From Nanobdellota archaeon (GTDB taxonomy: Archaea > Nanobdellota > Nanobdellia > Pacearchaeales > GW2011-AR1), in NCBI GenBank assembly GCA_018830685.1, contig JAHJRR010000015.1:1-6210 (forward strand): DNA of 6,210 bases. The letters are read 5' to 3'. Below, piece by piece: positions 3,513 to 6,210 of the stretch. The first letter of the stretch is position 1; the number at the start of each line of letters is the position of its first letter. The translations under genes and the position numbers were made by a program. Below the pieces are notes generated by a model. It was not told where the DNA came from. It saw only the letters and a list, made by a program, of their open reading frames with translations, and ran no database searches.

Positions 3513-6065
3513 ATGGCTGTTAAAAGTGAAGTTAAGGATGAGGTTAAGGAAATTAAAAAGGCTGTTTCCGATGAAGGTGAAATTGAGAGTTCTCCAAATA
3601 AAGAACCCAAGCTTACCGATTTGCCTGGAATAGGTCCTGCGGTTTCTGCGAAGTTAGAGAATGCTGGAATTTATGAAATGATGAATCTTGCAGTGATGAC
3701 TCCCTCATCTTTATCTGATGTTGCAGGAATCAGTGAGGCTGTTGCACGAAAGGCAATACAAGCGTCTAGGAATATGCTTAATCTTGGTTTTGTTGATGGG
3801 TCTGAATATGCAAAGAAAAGAGAGTCTGTTAATTATATTACTACGGGGAGCAAAAATTTTGATTCGTTACTGGGGGGTAAGGGGGTTGAGAGTCGATCTA
3901 TAACAGAGGCTTTTGGAGCTTTCGGAAGCGGGAAATGTGTGAGCAAGGACACGCCGGTTTGTTATTTTAATGATACGAGAATGCATGTGGAAAATATAGA
4001 AGAAACATACAGTAAATATCAAAAACAAAATGGGGAGCAGATTGTTGAAGGGGGTGCTGCGGTTCCTGTCTCAACAGTGAAGGTTCTTGCGTGGGCAGAC
4101 GGAAAATTAAAAATTGTCAGGGCAGATAATCTATACAGGGAAAAAACAGAAAAGTTATTTGTCATAAAAACAAAGAGGGGAAGAATTCTGAAAGTTACAG
4201 GAAAGCATCAAATACTGAGTTTTGACGATGGAGTAAGATGGAAAAAAAGTTTTTCGCTGAAGGAAGGAGACCTGATAGCTTCTCCAAAATGTTTAAATTT
4301 TGAAACAGAAAAAGAATACGACGAAGATGACGCTTACTTTTTGGGGCTGTTTGTTGCGGAAGGAAGTTTTAATCCTTTTTCAATTTCAATTTCTTCAGAG
4401 AAAATAAAAAACTGGGTTTGCAGTTACATTGAGAAAAGATTTTGTTATCTGCCGACGGTTCGGGAAGATAAGAGAAAAGAAAATATCGTTTACACTATTT
4501 TGTTGAGAAATAATACGAGAATAATAATGCATGGTCTGGACAGATGCAATTCTGAAAGCAAATTTATTCCTGAAGCGATTTTTCTTTCCGGCAGGGAAGT
4601 CATTCTTTCTTTTTTGGGCGGTTATTTTGACGGAGACGGAGAGGTTTCTGAGACAGATGTTTCAGCGACGACAAAAAGTAAAAAACTTGCAACTCAGTTG
4701 TGTTATCTTTTGTTAAGACTGGGAATAAGTGCGAGCATGAGTGAAAGAAGAGACAGAAATTATGGTTTGTTTGAAGTTGTGAGAATAAGTGGGGAAGACA
4801 GGGAAAAAATTAAAGATGTTAAGTTCAAGATAAAAAATTTTAATCCTTCTGTGAAAAATAGCTCTTATGGGTTTCCTAGGGAGATTGTGCGTTTTCTCTC
4901 TGAAGTTTACAAAGAAAGTATTGGAGGGAACAGGGGAAGACAGAGAAAAATTTTTGGAAAGAAAAGTATTCAAAAAACTGTTTATGAAAATCTTACAGAT
5001 AGGTCTGGTGCAAACGTGATAAATTCCGGAACACTTGGCAAAATCTGGGAATTGTTTTCTCTACAAAAAGATATTTTTGTTTCGCTTATTGACAAACTTG
5101 AAAAAGGAAATTTTTCCGAAGAATTGTTGAGGGAAATTTATCCTCAATTGCCTTTTGCTTTCAATAGCCTTGCAGAGAAAATGGGGCTGAAAAAAAGCAG
5201 TATAAGAAATTATTACAGTAGAAAAATTCCTGGGAATAAAATAGAATTGCTTAGAAATTTAATTGTTAATGAACTTAAAACAAGAGTTGATTTAATCTGC
5301 CTTGCTCTTGAATTAATTGGTGAGGTAAAATTGTTTAACTGGGATTCTGTAGAATCCGTGAGAGTCGTTGATTATAATGATTATGTTTATGACTTTGTTG
5401 TGCCTGATGGGCATTCTTTTGTCGGTGGAAATTTACCGACGATGATGCACAATACACAATTGGGGTTGACTCTGGCAGTGAATGTTCAGCTTCCTTTGGA
5501 GAAGGGGGGAGTGAATGGTAAGTGTGTTTTCATTGATACTGAAGGGACGTTTAGGCCTTCGAGGATAAAGCAGATTGCTGAGAAAATTGGAGCCAATCCC
5601 GAGAAAGTGTTAAAGAACATTTTTGTTGCTAGGGCATTTAACTCTGATCATCAAATTCTTTTGCTTGATAAAATTGGGGAGATGATAAAAAATGGTGAGC
5701 CGATAAAACTTTTGATAGTTGATTCATTGACTGCACATTTTAGGGCAGAGTTTTCTGGAAGAGGTCAGCTTGCAGACAGGCAACAGAAATTGAATAGATA
5801 TATTCATAATCTTATGAGATTGGCAGAGACACATAATCTTGCAATCTATTTTACAAATCAGGTTATGGCAAATCCTGCACAAATGTTTGGGGATCCAACT
5901 ACAGCGATAGGAGGGCATATCATTGGGCACGCAAGTACTTACAGACTCTATTTGAGGAGGGGGAAACAGGGAAGTCGTGTTGCAAAAATGATTGACTCTC
6001 CAAATCTTCCAGATAATGAAACTCTCTTTTATGTAACAGAGGCCGGCGTTGTTGATGAGGCTTAA
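3513..6065 (+). CDS. radA: DNA repair and recombination protein RadA, with intein
   Basis: RadA is the archaeal RecA/Rad51 recombinase: an ATP-dependent filament on single-stranded DNA that carries out homologous pairing and strand exchange. The 850-codon frame encodes a 141-residue N-extein, a 506-residue intein and a 203-residue C-extein, giving a 344-residue mature RadA, normal for the family. N-extein: acidic/Lys-rich leader (1-32), helix-hairpin-helix domain (L34-T-D-L-P-G-I-G to about 87), linker with F93-V-D-G where archaeal RadA usually has the FxxA polymerisation motif, and the first part of Walker A, G135-A-F-G-S-G-K141; Ala136 replaces the more usual Glu. C-extein: T648-Q-L-G completes Walker A, D675-T-E677 holds the likely catalytic Glu, L733-L-I-V-D-S is Walker B, and T781-N-Q-V with G-G-H-I-I-G-H forms the L2/DNA-binding region. 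The protein is inactive until the intein splices out. ATG 3513 fits the TATA spacing. Confidence 0.95.
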   Translation: MAVKSEVKDEVKEIKKAVSDEGEIESSPNKEPKLTDLPGIGPAVSAKLENAGIYEMMNLAVMTPSSLSDVAGISEAVARKAIQASRNMLNLGFVDGSEYAKKRESVNYITTGSKNFDSLLGGKGVESRSITEAFGAFGSGKCVSKDTPVCYFNDTRMHVENIEETYSKYQKQNGEQIVEGGAAVPVSTVKVLAWADGKLKIVRADNLYREKTEKLFVIKTKRGRILKVTGKHQILSFDDGVRWKKSFSLKEGDLIASPKCLNFETEKEYDEDDAYFLGLFVAEGSFNPFSISISSEKIKNWVCSYIEKRFCYLPTVREDKRKENIVYTILLRNNTRIIMHGLDRCNSESKFIPEAIFLSGREVILSFLGGYFDGDGEVSETDVSATTKSKKLATQLCYLLLRLGISASMSERRDRNYGLFEVVRISGEDREKIKDVKFKIKNFNPSVKNSSYGFPREIVRFLSEVYKESIGGNRGRQRKIFGKKSIQKTVYENLTDRSGANVINSGTLGKIWELFSLQKDIFVSLIDKLEKGNFSEELLREIYPQLPFAFNSLAEKMGLKKSSIRNYYSRKIPGNKIELLRNLIVNELKTRVDLICLALELIGEVKLFNWDSVESVRVVDYNDYVYDFVVPDGHSFVGGNLPTMMHNTQLGLTLAVNVQLPLEKGGVNGKCVFIDTEGTFRPSRIKQIAEKIGANPEKVLKNIFVARAFNSDHQILLLDKIGEMIKNGEPIKLLIVDSLTAHFRAEFSGRGQLADRQQKLNRYIHNLMRLAETHNLAIYFTNQVMANPAQMFGDPTTAIGGHIIGHASTYRLYLRRGKQGSRVAKMIDSPNLPDNETLFYVTEAGVVDEA
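3936..5453 (+). mobile_element. RadA intein with LAGLIDADG homing endonuclease
   Basis: The intein is residues 142-647 of the precursor, inserted in Walker A between Lys141 and Thr648, the site known from Pyrococcus RadA inteins. Splicing residues are present: Cys142 as first residue (C-V-S-K-D-T-P-V, block A), T229-G-K-H232 (block B TxxH), V-Y-D-F-V-V-P-D-G-H634-S-F (block F), the terminal His646-Asn647, and Thr648 as the +1 nucleophile. It should therefore be a class 1 intein able to splice itself. The endonuclease has F-L-G-L-F-V-A-E283-G-S (motif 1, about 276-285) and F-L-G-G-Y-F-D-G-D375-G (motif 2, about 367-376), so both acidic catalytic residues are kept and DNA cleavage is plausible. 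Residues about 440-615 are an extra segment with a helix-turn-helix-like part. The intein uses GAC for Asp far more than its host genes. Confidence 0.95.
6057..6060 (+). promoter_or_regulatory. Possible ribosome binding site for the gene after radA
   Basis: GAGG lies six bases before ATG 6067, inside the last codons of radA. It favours ATG 6067 over the in-frame ATG 6055, and no TATA box is found at the 21-base spacing, so translational coupling to radA is likely. Confidence 0.35.
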
Positions 6066-6066
6066 A

Positions 6067-6210
6067 ATGACAAGAATAGTTTCTGAACAAAGAGTTTATT
6101 TGTATGGAAGAACTATGGATAGATTGGGTGGAGGAGAGAAAGAAGATTCTTTAACAATTTATGTTAACCCAGAAATATTTGATAATGTAAAACTTTCTTC
6201 TCTTGAAGGA
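6067..6210 (+). CDS. Unrecognised protein, 3' partial (first 48 codons)
   Basis: The ORF starts at ATG 6067, one base after the radA stop (TAA-A-ATG), and stays open to the window end. An in-frame ATG at 6055, overlapping radA by 11 bases, would add four residues. The visible protein starts M-T-R-I-V-S-E-Q-R-V-Y-L-Y-G and continues with G-G-G-E-K-E-D-S and L-T-I-Y-V-N-P-E-I-F; it is charged and soluble-looking, with no signal peptide or membrane helix. I do not recognise a family. The tight junction suggests it is co-transcribed with radA and coupled to it. Confidence 0.6.
   Translation, partial: MTRIVSEQRVYLYGRTMDRLGGGEKEDSLTIYVNPEIFDNVKLSSLEG

Noticed and set aside
4713..4973. Minus-strand 86-codon frame inside the intein
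   Set aside because: Lies within intact intein coding sequence; the translation shows no domain or promoter.
3513..6065. The 850-codon frame as a novel multidomain recombinase
   Set aside because: The central 506 residues have all intein splicing blocks and precise Walker A borders, and the exteins join to a normal-length RadA.

Overview
The window looks like a piece of a small AT-rich archaeal genome, most likely from the DPANN group (Pacearchaeota/Woesearchaeota-like). The evidence is an archaeal EF-1B, an archaeal RadA, an archaeal-type single-strand DNA-binding protein (RPA), an archaeal A24 pre-pilin peptidase, and archaeal TATA boxes at a fixed short distance from start codons. No rRNA, tRNA or CRISPR array is visible.

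Layout. Bases 1-735 (+) hold the 3' part of an A24-family (pre-pilin/pre-archaellin) peptidase. A TAA at 472-474 cuts it in frame, leaving the catalytic membrane part and a separate ORF for the C-terminal domain. Bases 736-1359 (-) hold a HIT-family protein whose histidine triad is degenerate; it converges on the peptidase with no base between the two stop codons. Bases 1390-2186 (-) form a small operon: elongation factor 1-beta, then, after one base, a DUF5680-like gene broken by a one-base frameshift in an A8 run. Bases 2187-2493 are a 307-base divergent intergenic region with two promoters, a GC-rich hairpin, a long-range 10-bp inverted repeat and an 8-bp dyad next to the RPA start.

Bases 2494-3444 (+) encode RPA and 3513-6065 (+) encode RadA, the RecA/Rad51-family recombinase. 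RPA coats single-stranded DNA and RadA forms the strand-exchange filament, so the pair is a recombination/repair neighbourhood, although each gene has its own TATA box. RadA carries a 506-residue intein (3936-5453) exactly inside the Walker A motif, between Lys and Thr. It retains the splicing residues and both acidic LAGLIDADG residues, and has an extra C-terminal segment that may bind DNA. The first 48 codons of an unrecognised gene follow RadA after a single base and run off the window.

The main recurring signal is promoter spacing. Four genes (HIT, EF-1B, RPA, RadA) each have a TATA-like octamer separated from ATG by exactly 21 bases, which implies leaderless mRNAs. The same spacing occurs before the C-terminal peptidase ORF at 481, so that fragment may be independently expressed. 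The strongest single element is the RadA intein; two genes (peptidase and DUF5680) appear interrupted, by a nonsense change and a homopolymer frameshift respectively, which may be real or may be sequence errors.
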